Below, in pieces: positions 9,812 through 17,421 of a stretch of 64,000 nucleotides of DNA. Position 1 is the first letter of the stretch, and each line of letters starts with the position of its first letter. Source of the stretch: Cognatundibacterium crateris. GTDB taxonomy: Bacteria; Pseudomonadota; Gammaproteobacteria; Burkholderiales; Burkholderiaceae_D. The notes beneath the pieces are model-generated. The model had not been told where the DNA came from. It saw only the letters and a list, made by a program, of their open reading frames with translations, and searched no databases. Made by a program: the position numbers and the translations under genes. The stretch covers positions 186,001 through 250,000 of the forward strand of contig NZ_JAABOS010000001.1 of assembly GCF_010078235.1 (NCBI RefSeq). Reading direction: 5' to 3'.

Positions 9812-9958
9812 ACCCTGAGTGAGATCCACACGGCTCACACCTGATTCGTATGACTATTCCCAATTTTTTCAGCTCGGTGTTTTCACAAAGCGTCCAGATA
9901 TAGCCTTAATGAGGCATGACTGAGATAAGATTCGGCCTAATATACAATCAAGCTTGAG

Positions 9959-10375
9959 GTGCATGTGACAGAGCGAAGCGATGTTTTTGCGTATTTCTGG
10001 GTTAAGGCGAGCAACTGCCCGGTAGAGGCCATCACTGCACAGCTACAGACTGAGCCAACGGACGTGAGGGTTCTCGGAGCATCCAGGTCTGATGACTTTC
10101 CGAAGATAAATCTGTGGCGCTTACTGAGTCCAATTCCACGTGGCGATGGTTTTTTGCAGGACCATATCGATGCGCTATTGGCTCGCCTCGAAACGTGCGC
10201 CGATGCAGTTGTTGATTTAGGAGCGAACTGCGAAATGGGTATCAGTTGTGTAGGCTACTACTATGGAACAAATCCGGGCTTGCATCTTTCTGCTACCCTG
10301 ATTCAAAGGCTGGCAGCACTGCGACTTGCGGTTGATTTTGACTTGTATAACTTCGCAGGCGAAGACGCCAGATAA
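9959..10375 (+). CDS. DUF4279-like hypothetical protein
   Basis: A 138-residue frame starting at GTG 9959. A second in-frame GTG at 9965 fits better with the GAGG at 9956-9959, giving 136 residues. The layout resembles DUF4279: an N-terminal strand (VFAYFWVKASN), a QTEPTDVRVLGASR segment, an NLWRLLSP tryptophan segment, then DHIDALLARLE and a C-terminal half ending DLYNFAGED. DUF4279 proteins have no established function and some occur near toxin systems. The family call is from memory of the pattern. Confidence 0.6.
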   Translation: MHVTERSDVFAYFWVKASNCPVEAITAQLQTEPTDVRVLGASRSDDFPKINLWRLLSPIPRGDGFLQDHIDALLARLETCADAVVDLGANCEMGISCVGYYYGTNPGLHLSATLIQRLAALRLAVDFDLYNFAGEDAR

Positions 10376-10557
10376 TCTGTACCTGAAATGCATTCATAAC
10401 GGTGGCTTGCTTGTCAGGCTTAAACTTGTTTATCGCATAAAGCAGGGAATATGGCTAAAGAAGCGCGGCCTTCATCCCCAAATTACTAAAAGCAAGTAAG
10501 CAGCAAGCGTTCGTGCCATGCCGAGCAATCGCTAAGGCCTACACAATGAATTTGATT

Positions 10558-10797
10558 TTATGTTGCAGGCTGACGTCGCAGGCGCCATATTTCCTGGTTG
10601 CCTATGACGCGGCGCTCAAGCAGGCCTGATTCTTCCAGGCGTCGAAGTGCAATAGTTGTGATCAATATCGATTCTGGAAGATCATTCCACTGTATCCACC
10701 ATTGGTGAATGCCAATAGCAGTATCCGCGCTTGTCGGGGAGGTATGTAAATAGTTTTTGATTGAGTCGCACGCAAATTGAATTAATTGTTCATCCAC
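10558..10797 (-). CDS. Conserved small hypothetical protein next to the sigma-54 activator
   Basis: A 79-residue frame reading MDEQLIQFACDSIKNYL, then SADTAIGIHQWWIQW, and ending in a predicted winged-helix-like stretch (TTIALRRLEESGLLERRVIGNQEIWRL). The last part resembles a small HTH wing, so it may bind DNA or a partner protein. It lies 141 bases downstream of, and in the same direction as, the sigma-54 activator and could be co-transcribed with it. Function unknown. I believe similar proteins flank T6SS regulators in Burkholderiales but cannot verify this. Confidence 0.65.
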   Translation of the reverse strand: MDEQLIQFACDSIKNYLHTSPTSADTAIGIHQWWIQWNDLPESILITTIALRRLEESGLLERRVIGNQEIWRLRRQPAT

Positions 10798-10938
10798 TGT
10801 TGCGTCCGTTTAAAAGAAAATGCAATTTGATTTTTTCAAAAACACACAAAGAAATCGGGGCGTTTTTTTATTAAGTTTGAGTTATGAATTTTAATGTTTT
10901 GTAGGTAAATAAACAAACATTTTAAGCAAACTATTGGA

Positions 10939-11901
10939 TCATAAATTGGATTGTTCCATACCCAGGATTTTATGCTTACGTACTAACTTACCAAATGCAC
11001 TGCGATCTTGTCCCGCTATGCGCGCGGCTTCTGATAAGTTCCCCGCGCTTTTTTCCAAAGCCTGGCGCAGGTAGCGTTGTTCAAAGTCTGCAATTGCTTG
11101 TTGCTTCGCAGTTTTGAACGAATTCATGGTGTTTTCAACGGCAGCGCTGGTTTCGCCATTGAATATAATTTCCTGGCCTTCACACATCAAAAATTCCCTA
11201 TGCATGACATTTTCCAGCTCTCGAATGTTACCAGGCCAGTCATATTGGGAGATAAACTCGATGGCGGAGGGGTGCAGCGTCTTTTTTGGAAGCCTGTACT
11301 GATGACTCAGTCTGGTCAGAAATGTTTGCGCTAACTCGATTGCGTCATCACCACGCTCGCGCAATGCGGGTAGTCGCAGCTGTAAAACATTTAAGCGATA
11401 CAGCAAATCGCGTCGAAAAGCTTTTGCTTCCACCAATTGCTCCAGATTGGCATTGCTTGCCACGATCACGCGTACATCTGCTTTTCTTTCAATCCCGCTG
11501 CCGACACGGCGATAGGAGTGATCTTGTAAGAAGCGCAGCATAGATGCCTGTGCCTTGGGGCTTAAGGTGTCTACTTCGTCGAGAAACAGGGTGCCACCAT
11601 TCGCTTCGCAGACCAGTCCAGGCGCAGTCGTTTTAGCGTCGGTAAATGCGCCACGCTCGTGACCAAATAATTCGGATTCGATCAGCGTTTCGGGAAGAGC
11701 ACCACAATTGACCGGGATAAAAGGCTGGTCTCGACGCTTACCCAAATAATGCAGGGCACGGGCGGCAACTTCTTTTCCTGTACCTGTCTCACCCGCGATT
11801 AACACGGCGACATCGACACTGGCCATCTTCTTGATTTGGCTGCATACACCCAGAAATTTTTCGGATGAACCAAGCAAATTTAAACGTGATAAATCGTCCA
11901 T
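10939..11901 (-). CDS. Stand-alone sigma-54 activator (AAA+ domain plus Fis-type HTH)
   Basis: This 320-residue bacterial enhancer-binding protein starts almost directly with the AAA+ domain. It has Walker A GETGTGKE near residue 38, the loop-1 motif written GAFTDA instead of GAFTGA, Walker B GGTLFLDEVDTL, the R-finger region FRRDLLYRLNVL, and a C-terminal Fis-like helix-turn-helix (LSEAARIAGQDRSAFGKLVRKH). No receiver, GAF or PAS sensor domain is present. ATG 11901 is preferred over 11907 because GAGG sits six bases upstream of it. It faces the same way as the T6SS operon, which has a sigma-54 promoter at 39947-39962, so it is the probable activator. That link is inferred. Confidence 0.88.
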   Translation of the reverse strand: MDDLSRLNLLGSSEKFLGVCSQIKKMASVDVAVLIAGETGTGKEVAARALHYLGKRRDQPFIPVNCGALPETLIESELFGHERGAFTDAKTTAPGLVCEANGGTLFLDEVDTLSPKAQASMLRFLQDHSYRRVGSGIERKADVRVIVASNANLEQLVEAKAFRRDLLYRLNVLQLRLPALRERGDDAIELAQTFLTRLSHQYRLPKKTLHPSAIEFISQYDWPGNIRELENVMHREFLMCEGQEIIFNGETSAAVENTMNSFKTAKQQAIADFEQRYLRQALEKSAGNLSEAARIAGQDRSAFGKLVRKHKILGMEQSNL

Positions 11902-12432
11902 GTACATCCTCTAAAAAACTAAGTCGAAACCTGACTACTCTTGTTAACGAGGGTAAGGCTTTGAAAGATGCTAATTTCAGTGTAAATCGTGTTCCGGGTG
12001 TCTTTGATTCACGTCAATAAGAGTCTCGTAATCGTTGATTTTGATCGAAAAGCCCTTGCTGAGATGCTATTTAGTTGTATTTAAAAACAATTCAAGATTA
12101 CAACATTTTCCCGACGTCATGATAAATTTAATTTAATTACTCACAATATTCGTTCAATTTTGTCTATTGTTGTAGCTGGATACTGACTGACAATTAAGAT
12201 TGTTAATGTAGTTGCTTAATTGCTTACTGCCATTAGCGAAAAACGTGCCAAGACTTTTATTGAGATATCAGAGTGCAAATGTGCCCATCCGTGACGGCTT
12301 AGATTTTCAACTGAGTCAGAGCGACCTGGTGGTTTGATTTGTACGGATCAAATACTGTGCTAGTCATTGCTTCGCCAGAATTGAAGGCTAATTGTTACTA
12401 TTGGCGAAATGAACATCGTTAATCAGCGATGC

Positions 12433-12448
12433 TTCCCTGTACAGGGAA
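12433..12448. promoter_or_regulatory. 16-bp perfect palindrome, putative operator
   Basis: TTCCCTGTACAGGGAA is its own reverse complement over all 16 bases. It lies in the long gap about 280 bases before the 12731 gene. Its form suits a dimeric repressor site. The cognate regulator is unknown. Confidence 0.6.
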
Positions 12449-12479
12449 AATTTGCTCAGTACGTAGCTGGAATAAAGGC

Positions 12480-12506
12480 AATTGACATATAACTGACATG
12501 TCAATT
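12480..12506. promoter_or_regulatory. Perfect 9-bp inverted repeat with 9-bp spacer, putative operator
   Basis: AATTGACAT (12480-12488) and ATGTCAATT (12498-12506) are exact reverse complements separated by nine bases. The right half also forms a smaller palindrome, TGACATGTCA (12494-12503). The one-turn spacing suits a dimeric helix-turn-helix protein. Confidence 0.6.
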
Positions 12507-12723
12507 ACGCATCAAATAACCAGGCTATCGCTTAGTGTAGATTGCCGGTAAATTGGGGCAGGGTAGTCAGGGATGTTGTAAATGTGAACTTGTTATGCTG
12601 CAAACTTTAGCAATGCGGTACTATTCTTTCCCATTCAATGCACTTTTTAGACACTCGCTGTGCATCAACTCATTAGGCTTGGTTTTAAGGGAATTGATAC
12701 GCGAATGAAACATCAATACTGGC

Positions 12724-12739
12724 TGCAATCATGATTGCA
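12724..12739. promoter_or_regulatory. 16-bp perfect palindrome spanning a start codon
   Basis: TGCAATCATGATTGCA is a perfect palindrome whose centre includes the ATG of the gene at 12731. As DNA it could be an operator. As RNA it would fold the start codon into a hairpin. Confidence 0.6.
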
Positions 12740-12994
12740 AAATTTGGTTTTATCTTGCTTACCCTGTTATTCGGGGCGCTGATGTTTGTAGCGGGTATAT
12801 TGTCCCCGGATGACTGGCAGCGCAATGTCAAACACTGGTCAGCGTCCATGATGGCAAGCTTTGATAGTCCTAAAACCGATATCAAGCCTAAACCACAAAG
12901 CGCACAGACTTCAAGCCAGCCAGCAGGTAACTCAGCTGTACTACCCGCCAGCGCACCGGCATCCGCCAGCGCGGCTGTGCCTGCAAGCCATTAA
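12731..12994 (+). CDS. Small inner-membrane protein with Pro/Ala/Ser tail, function unknown
   Basis: An 87-residue frame with one N-terminal hydrophobic helix (about residues 4-24, FGFILLTLLFGALMFVAGIL). A DDWQRNVKHW segment follows, then a low-complexity P/A/S/Q-rich tail from about residue 50. This suggests a single-pass membrane protein with a flexible tail. No Shine-Dalgarno is seen before ATG 12731, and the start codon lies in a palindrome. The 3' end meets a convergent minus-strand gene within 3 bases. I do not recognise the family. Confidence 0.55.
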   Translation: MIAKFGFILLTLLFGALMFVAGILSPDDWQRNVKHWSASMMASFDSPKTDIKPKPQSAQTSSQPAGNSAVLPASAPASASAAVPASH

Positions 12995-13281
12995 GAAAAT
13001 CTGCCGCGAAACTTGAGTGCTGGCTGCCCCCGGTCTTGCCAGCCTGCACAACCCATAGAATCAACAAAACACACCTTCACTTGCGCCATGCCTATGCTGG
13101 TAAAGTAAACCCAGCTCGAGGCGTCTTGCTTATCACGGGTGATAAACCACAGTGCATCACCGCTTGCCAAGCCCCAACTGCTAACGCGATACACCAGCAA
13201 ATCAGCTTCACCTTGTGAGGTGACGATAGCGACTCTGATTTTTGCATCGCCCATGGTTGGCGTTTGATAAATACGTGCCAT
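12991..13281 (-). CDS. DUF6150-like small conserved protein
   Basis: A 96-residue protein starting MARIYQTPTMGDAKIRV, with EADLLVYRVSSWGLASGD, ALWFITRDKQDASSWVYF and VKVCFVDSMGCAGW. I recognise this as a compact, highly conserved family found in many Burkholderiales and Pseudomonas, listed as DUF6150. No function is established. Its repeated tryptophan/aromatic pattern suggests a small beta-rich fold. It is divergent from the gene at 13385 with about 100 bases between starts, at the flank of the T6SS locus. Confidence 0.75.
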   Translation of the reverse strand: MARIYQTPTMGDAKIRVAIVTSQGEADLLVYRVSSWGLASGDALWFITRDKQDASSWVYFTSIGMAQVKVCFVDSMGCAGWQDRGQPALKFRGRFS

Positions 13282-13384
13282 GCTTTGCTCTTCCTTTGCA
13301 TAATCGGTGACTTAGCGTATACTCAATTGACTGCTTTGAACTGCTGGCCAGAATCTGAACATCGTCTTGTTGAGGGAGTTGAGA

Positions 13385-13726
13385 ATGAGTGTAAAGCTAA
13401 TACTAGGTATGCGCAATCAAGCGCACCGGGTCGACGTGGTACAGCCAAATGGCACGGGCAAACCGGTACTGGGCACAGCGCATCCGCAAGAAGATACCCG
13501 CCGCCAGGATGTACAAAAACAGTGGGGCAGCAGCACACAAAAACCACGTCCTCAGACCTTGGCGACCATTGATGAACCTCTGTCACAGCGCGCACAAACT
13601 ATTTTGTCGTATCAGGTTGACGCACCGTTGCGGCAGCGGCTGAATACGGGAATGGGGCGTTTGGCGGATTCGCGTAAGCGTGCCGGAGAAGCGGAGACGG
13701 CGGCGTTGGTGCCATCAAAATCTTAA
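13385..13726 (+). CDS. Hypothetical basic protein at the edge of the T6SS locus
   Basis: A 113-residue frame starting MSVKLILGMRNQAH at ATG 13385, preceded by GAGGGAGTTGAGA, a plausible ribosome site. The frame extends upstream to 13367 without support. The protein is polar and basic, rich in Gln, Arg and Thr, and without membrane helices. It converges on the endonuclease-like gene (stop 13769), with an imperfect inverted repeat between them. I do not recognise the family. Confidence 0.5.
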   Translation: MSVKLILGMRNQAHRVDVVQPNGTGKPVLGTAHPQEDTRRQDVQKQWGSSTQKPRPQTLATIDEPLSQRAQTILSYQVDAPLRQRLNTGMGRLADSRKRAGEAETAALVPSKS

Positions 13727-13768
13727 GTGGACAGAACAATTTTTAAAAATAATTATTACCACTCAAGG

Positions 13769-14359
13769 TCATTTTTTTCTGGTCAACGTAATTTGATGAA
13801 AAGTATCTGGTGTAGTGCCATTGCCATCGATATGAATATGGTATTTGCGTGACTGCGATTCGCCACTCGCGCTAAAACTACCTTCAACCTCCATACTTCC
13901 CCGTCGTTTTAGTGTGTGCGCGCCGGGATGTGCATCTTCCATTAAGCGACCAATGCGATTCTCTATCACTTTGTGTCCCGACAAATTCATCCTTGGTTCT
14001 TCATTGCTCAAATTTTCTTGCTTATTTGGCCCGCCAAATACATCAGGAAAAAAGTGCGACTTATGCGATGGCTGTGTAAAGCCAGGATTGACCACGTTGA
14101 ATTTAGATAGACTTTCTCTTGCAGAACCTGGCTTTCGCCTTCGTAATACGCCCGACACAGTAATATGTTTTTCACCGCCGATGACAATGCTTTTATGTCC
14201 AAACCCCTTTAAACGGGTCATATCGCGTTGTAGTTTCCCTGCGTGATACTCCGCATGAGTGATCGTTTTGTATGAGATGTGAGCAATTTTTTTACTGCTT
14301 TTATTGAGTATGGATTTTCGTGTCCAATTTTCAGTATTTTTTGACTTTCCATTTGTCAT
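13769..14359 (-). CDS. Endonuclease_NS_2-like candidate T6SS effector
   Basis: A 196-residue basic protein. Residues 98-140 read SHKSHFFPDVFGGPNKQENL, then an NxSGHKVIENRIGRLM stretch. This resembles the bacterial DNA/RNA non-specific endonuclease family (PF13930), where a GH-x-IA-x-x-FGG-x-x-x-x-ENL core and a downstream asparagine carry the His-Mg site. Candidate catalytic positions are H102, N116 and N125. The N-terminal 90 residues are Lys/Arg-rich with no signal peptide. It is the last gene on the minus strand downstream of tssA, consistent with cargo. No obvious immunity gene is next to it. Family assignment is tentative. Confidence 0.55.
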   Translation of the reverse strand: MTNGKSKNTENWTRKSILNKSSKKIAHISYKTITHAEYHAGKLQRDMTRLKGFGHKSIVIGGEKHITVSGVLRRRKPGSARESLSKFNVVNPGFTQPSHKSHFFPDVFGGPNKQENLSNEEPRMNLSGHKVIENRIGRLMEDAHPGAHTLKRRGSMEVEGSFSASGESQSRKYHIHIDGNGTTPDTFHQITLTRKK

Positions 14360-14439
14360 TGCACGTCCTTTTTTAAAGTGCTGCCAAAATTATTGTTGTG
14401 CAGCGGCTTCTGAATGTGCTGCTTATTTAACTATGAAAA

Positions 14440-15597
14440 TTAACGCCATTTCAGCTTCCTAAAACCGCTAACAATCGTCTTGTTTTTTCTGGTAATTTGT
14501 GCTGTTTCAAAATGACCTGAATTAATACCGTGTACGGGAATGGTCTGCTGAGTTGGCTCAGTCACCATTTGTACTGTCTTAATTTCCCGCTTTACCCCTG
14601 CCACTGATTTCTTCGAATTCCAGAGTGGATTGACGCTGGTCACTGTCTTTGTAGTTGGTATGCCATAGAATTTCCCATGCATGTCGGTGTCATGTGCAAT
14701 GCGTGCCTTTTCAAATTGCTGACTCAAATGTTCAGCACCTTTCTGCGTTAATTCATAACGACCTGACTTAAGTAATAAGCCCATATTGTGAACAGGGCGT
14801 AAATGTGTAGACCGTTTATCCCAATCTCTTTTTAAATTAGCTGAATTTTTCCCTCGCCCGGAAAAGGTCGCATCAAAACCTTCTTTCGGATCACCTTTGA
14901 CATCTTCGGCCTTGGGGCCAAAAGTCAGATTTTGCTGAACTTGAAAAAGTGCATTGGCATGATTACCCCCTTGATACAAGCTATCTTTTTTGATCTGTAA
15001 GCGGAACTTTTGTGCTGCTGACTGTTCGCCAGCAGTACCTGCCTCCAAACGTTGGATGCCAGCATTGACAAAACCAAGAAAGTGATCAGACACGGTATGA
15101 TGAGCAGTTTCACTTTTATCCAGCGCTGGATTTCTATTTAAATGTCCTTTTTGAGTATCGACTCCACCACTCCAATCACCAGCTAAACGCCCGGCATTTT
15201 TATCGATAGAATCATTGATTCCTCCAACTTGCTTAACCTTTCTAATCAGGCCATGACCTTCATAAAAACTCCCGACTGCGCTCATAAGCTTTTCAGGTGT
15301 CTGGCCTTTCATTACTTCGCTCAATTCTCTCTTGGCTTGTCTGCGCGCCAAATGGGATCGGAATGCTTGTTGAATTTTGCTGGCGGCATTCAATTGCTTC
15401 TCCAGCCTCTTTGCCGCACGACGTTGAGAACCTGTCATAGGTTTTGAGGATCTAGATATGTGAGCTGGTCGTAGCACGAGTGGAGAGAGACCCTCAGGCG
15501 GCTTTCCTTGCTGCTGTTTTCTAGCCTGAGTAACCAAGGCATCTTTGCGCAGATTCGGTGCTGCCATGCGACTGCGCCCTTTATTTTCAATAGACAT
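14440..15597 (-). CDS. Candidate T6SS cargo with an IQ (calmodulin-binding) motif and an HNH-like region
   Basis: This 385-residue basic protein has no signal peptide or membrane helix. Residues 75-85 (IQQAFRSHLAR) fit the IQ motif pattern IQxxxRGxxxR with Ser in place of Gly, embedded in a long basic helix (about 55-95). Downstream is SETAHHTVSDHFL (H166, H167, H172) and then QQNLTFGPKAEDVKGDPKEGFD (about 221-242). That spacing loosely recalls His-metal nuclease toxins of the HNH type. It lies between other unknown genes downstream of tssA, on the T6SS strand. The enzyme class is unproven. The IQ match is visible directly. Confidence 0.6.
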   Translation of the reverse strand: MSIENKGRSRMAAPNLRKDALVTQARKQQQGKPPEGLSPLVLRPAHISRSSKPMTGSQRRAAKRLEKQLNAASKIQQAFRSHLARRQAKRELSEVMKGQTPEKLMSAVGSFYEGHGLIRKVKQVGGINDSIDKNAGRLAGDWSGGVDTQKGHLNRNPALDKSETAHHTVSDHFLGFVNAGIQRLEAGTAGEQSAAQKFRLQIKKDSLYQGGNHANALFQVQQNLTFGPKAEDVKGDPKEGFDATFSGRGKNSANLKRDWDKRSTHLRPVHNMGLLLKSGRYELTQKGAEHLSQQFEKARIAHDTDMHGKFYGIPTTKTVTSVNPLWNSKKSVAGVKREIKTVQMVTEPTQQTIPVHGINSGHFETAQITRKNKTIVSGFRKLKWR

Positions 15598-15766
15598 AAT
15601 TTCTATCCTGGTTTGTTTTTTTGAGCATCACCACTTTACAAGCAACTGTTTTATGCTGGGATTGGTAGATGATGCCTTCATTTAATTTTCAATATCCCAT
15701 GTTGTATTGCGTATTGGAAAACAAGTTATTGCTGGAGAAAGAGCGAATGACTAAGACCATGTCAAA

Positions 15767-15782
15767 TGCAATATTCCTACCT
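15767..15782 (-). promoter_or_regulatory. Weak sigma-54-like element upstream of the IQ-motif gene
   Basis: On the minus strand AGGTAGGAATATTGCA has GG and GC separated by 10 bases, and a good TTGCA -12 element but a poor -24 element. It is about 170 bases before ATG 15597. It may be chance and is listed because the T6SS promoter is of the same class. Confidence 0.25.
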
Positions 15783-15828
15783 TCAAAAATCGGATAAATT
15801 CGTTCCCATAAAGTCATTCATGTGAAAC

Positions 15829-16263
15829 TTATGGGGCGTCCCATGTCGTTGCTTTTTTTCTTACAGACTCGGCAGACACATCACCATATGTTTTGGTATC
15901 AATATCTGTTGCACGTCGACTACCGCTTGGTGTGTGCCACTCGGGAACCAATTCATGCTTGTGTAGCCGATTTGTACGATTTGTCGATGTCACAGGTGGC
16001 AACGGTGTGGTAATTTTCGGGCGCCCGTCACTGAATTCAGTACGATTTTCATAGATGTTGGTGGTAGTTGTAATCTCACCGATGGATAAGCCACGCGGCC
16101 GTACACCGCCAGGCACACTCGCTGCCATGTCAAATTCCCGTGCATAGGTGTTTCGGGTGCTACTGGTTCCTGTCAAATGTCTTGTTGTTGTTCCTTCCTC
16201 TTTTGCTTTTTTAGTGGCAGCATTTCTGATTTGGCGTTGTTCCTGAGTGAGGTTTTTTGGCAT
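15829..16263 (-). CDS. Hypothetical protein, candidate T6SS cargo
   Basis: A 144-residue basic, Thr/Arg-rich protein starting MPKNLTQEQRQIRNAATKKA. The frame extends upstream to 16368, but ATG 16263 gives a more natural N-terminus. A stretch NRLHKHELVPEWHT near residue 105 holds three histidines but matches no catalytic motif I can name. It has no signal peptide or membrane helix. It lies in a run of four unknown genes on the T6SS strand. Confidence 0.5.
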   Translation of the reverse strand: MPKNLTQEQRQIRNAATKKAKEEGTTTRHLTGTSSTRNTYAREFDMAASVPGGVRPRGLSIGEITTTTNIYENRTEFSDGRPKITTPLPPVTSTNRTNRLHKHELVPEWHTPSGSRRATDIDTKTYGDVSAESVRKKATTWDAP

Positions 16264-16555
16264 AATTAATTTTTCATATTTGATGAAGTTCGGTTTTAAA
16301 TTTGAGTCAAAAAACGCTGAGAAAGATATAGGTAGCCCTCCAGTCTCAACTGCATCAGGACACTTCAATCGTTACTTAAATTTGAGATTTTCATTGGGTT
16401 TATAATCTTTGCCTATCCGTCGCGCCAAGCCAGCACGTGACTTATCAAGCGAACCCTAAGGTGCTATAGCCGCCGGAGTTCACGGAGCAATAACCACTTA
16501 TCTATGATGAAAAGTGCCACAATTGCGTGATTCAGCACAACGTTTTGGCCTTCGC

Positions 16556-17245
16556 CTAATCGTTGTCAGAGTCATCCGAAAAATAGCCCTCACTACGTAG
16601 CCTTGCATTTTTTGCGCGAGTCAGCTCAATCCCCGTCTTTTTGACGGTGTGGAAAGCCCGTGCCCCCGTCGCATATGTCAGTTTTTCTTTCGATCGCCTC
16701 GAGGCAGGAGCTGCTTGTGGAAATGCATTTTCCACAGCCTCTAGTTTCGATTTCCCTCCATCACTTTTATCCGGTAGTTTTTCTGCTTCGCGCAACGCCG
16801 CCCTAAAACCCTTGTGTGCTGAGGGATGTCTTTGTTGTTCCGCTATACCTATTCCCATCAAGTGAGCAGCAATGCGTTTTTGGTCTGCTGATAAGGTACT
16901 CACGTTAGCCTTTTTCATAATTCGATATTTTTTCGAACTGAACATCCGTTTATTCTCGTATTCAACGAGCTTTAAGGTGTCTTTTGAGGCCCTTCCTACC
17001 AGTTGCAAATATGATCCGTCGGTTTTACTGATCGCTGTAGAACCCTTGAAATTTTTTTGATTTGTGCTGGCAAAACCCCCAGCGCCTCTCGCCTTTCGCA
17101 GGGTGACAGGGCCAAACGCCGTCGTGTGAATTTCATTCTTGACGATGATTTTGCGATTATTCGCACGCAGCTCCGCGCCTAGCATCCCGGTTTTCTTCCC
17201 CGCACCGCTACCCGTAGCCTTTTTTGCATCAGTCATTTTTTTCAT
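16556..17245 (-). CDS. Hypothetical basic protein immediately downstream of tssA, candidate T6SS cargo
   Basis: A protein of about 229 residues from ATG 17245 (a longer frame starts at 17278, and ATG 17236 is also possible). It is Lys/Ala-rich, with NEIHTTAFGPVTLRKARGAGGF, a FSSKKYRIMKKANVSTLSADQ segment, a predicted helical middle (QKRIAAHLMGIGIAEQQ) and an acidic C-terminal tail DDSDND. No signal peptide, membrane helix or known motif is visible. It follows tssA after 176 bases in the same direction. Confidence 0.55.
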   Translation of the reverse strand: MKKMTDAKKATGSGAGKKTGMLGAELRANNRKIIVKNEIHTTAFGPVTLRKARGAGGFASTNQKNFKGSTAISKTDGSYLQLVGRASKDTLKLVEYENKRMFSSKKYRIMKKANVSTLSADQKRIAAHLMGIGIAEQQRHPSAHKGFRAALREAEKLPDKSDGGKSKLEAVENAFPQAAPASRRSKEKLTYATGARAFHTVKKTGIELTRAKNARLRSEGYFSDDSDND

Positions 17246-17421
17246 ATACTCGTCATGTCCTAATAATAGGGAACACATAAAAATCGGGTTCAGCCGACAG
17301 TCCCCATGAACATTCAGCCATGCACCTCAAAAAAGGCAAATCGCCAAATTTAACATTCACGAATCACGCGCCCAGACAGCAAGTTGTGCTGCCATGATGT
17401 GCTCCCGATGAACCTCAATGT

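Larger units (their letters stand above)
11902..12730. other. Long non-coding stretch with several perfect inverted repeats
   Basis: About 830 bases of AT-rich DNA separate the sigma-54 activator (-) from the next + gene. I found no credible coding frame. It contains inverted repeats at 12433-12448 and 12480-12506, and a third at 12724-12739 that crosses the next gene's start. I looked for a consensus GG-N10-GC sigma-54 site on the + strand here and found none. Confidence 0.7.

Noticed and set aside
9801-9819. CTCAGGG/CCCTGAG hairpin after the VOC gene as a terminator
   Set aside because: It overlaps the stop codon and has no T-run on either side.
13722-13766. Imperfect inverted repeat between the 113-residue gene and the endonuclease-like gene as a terminator
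   Set aside because: It has a mismatch and a 27-base loop, and its T-run falls inside the end of the next gene.
16500-16530. TGGCAC on the minus strand between two unknown genes
   Set aside because: The -12 GC element is absent at the required distance.
17376-17394. Sigma-54-like TGGCAG...TTGC element on the minus strand upstream of the first cargo gene
   Set aside because: GG and GC are 11 bases apart instead of 10, which is normally inactive.
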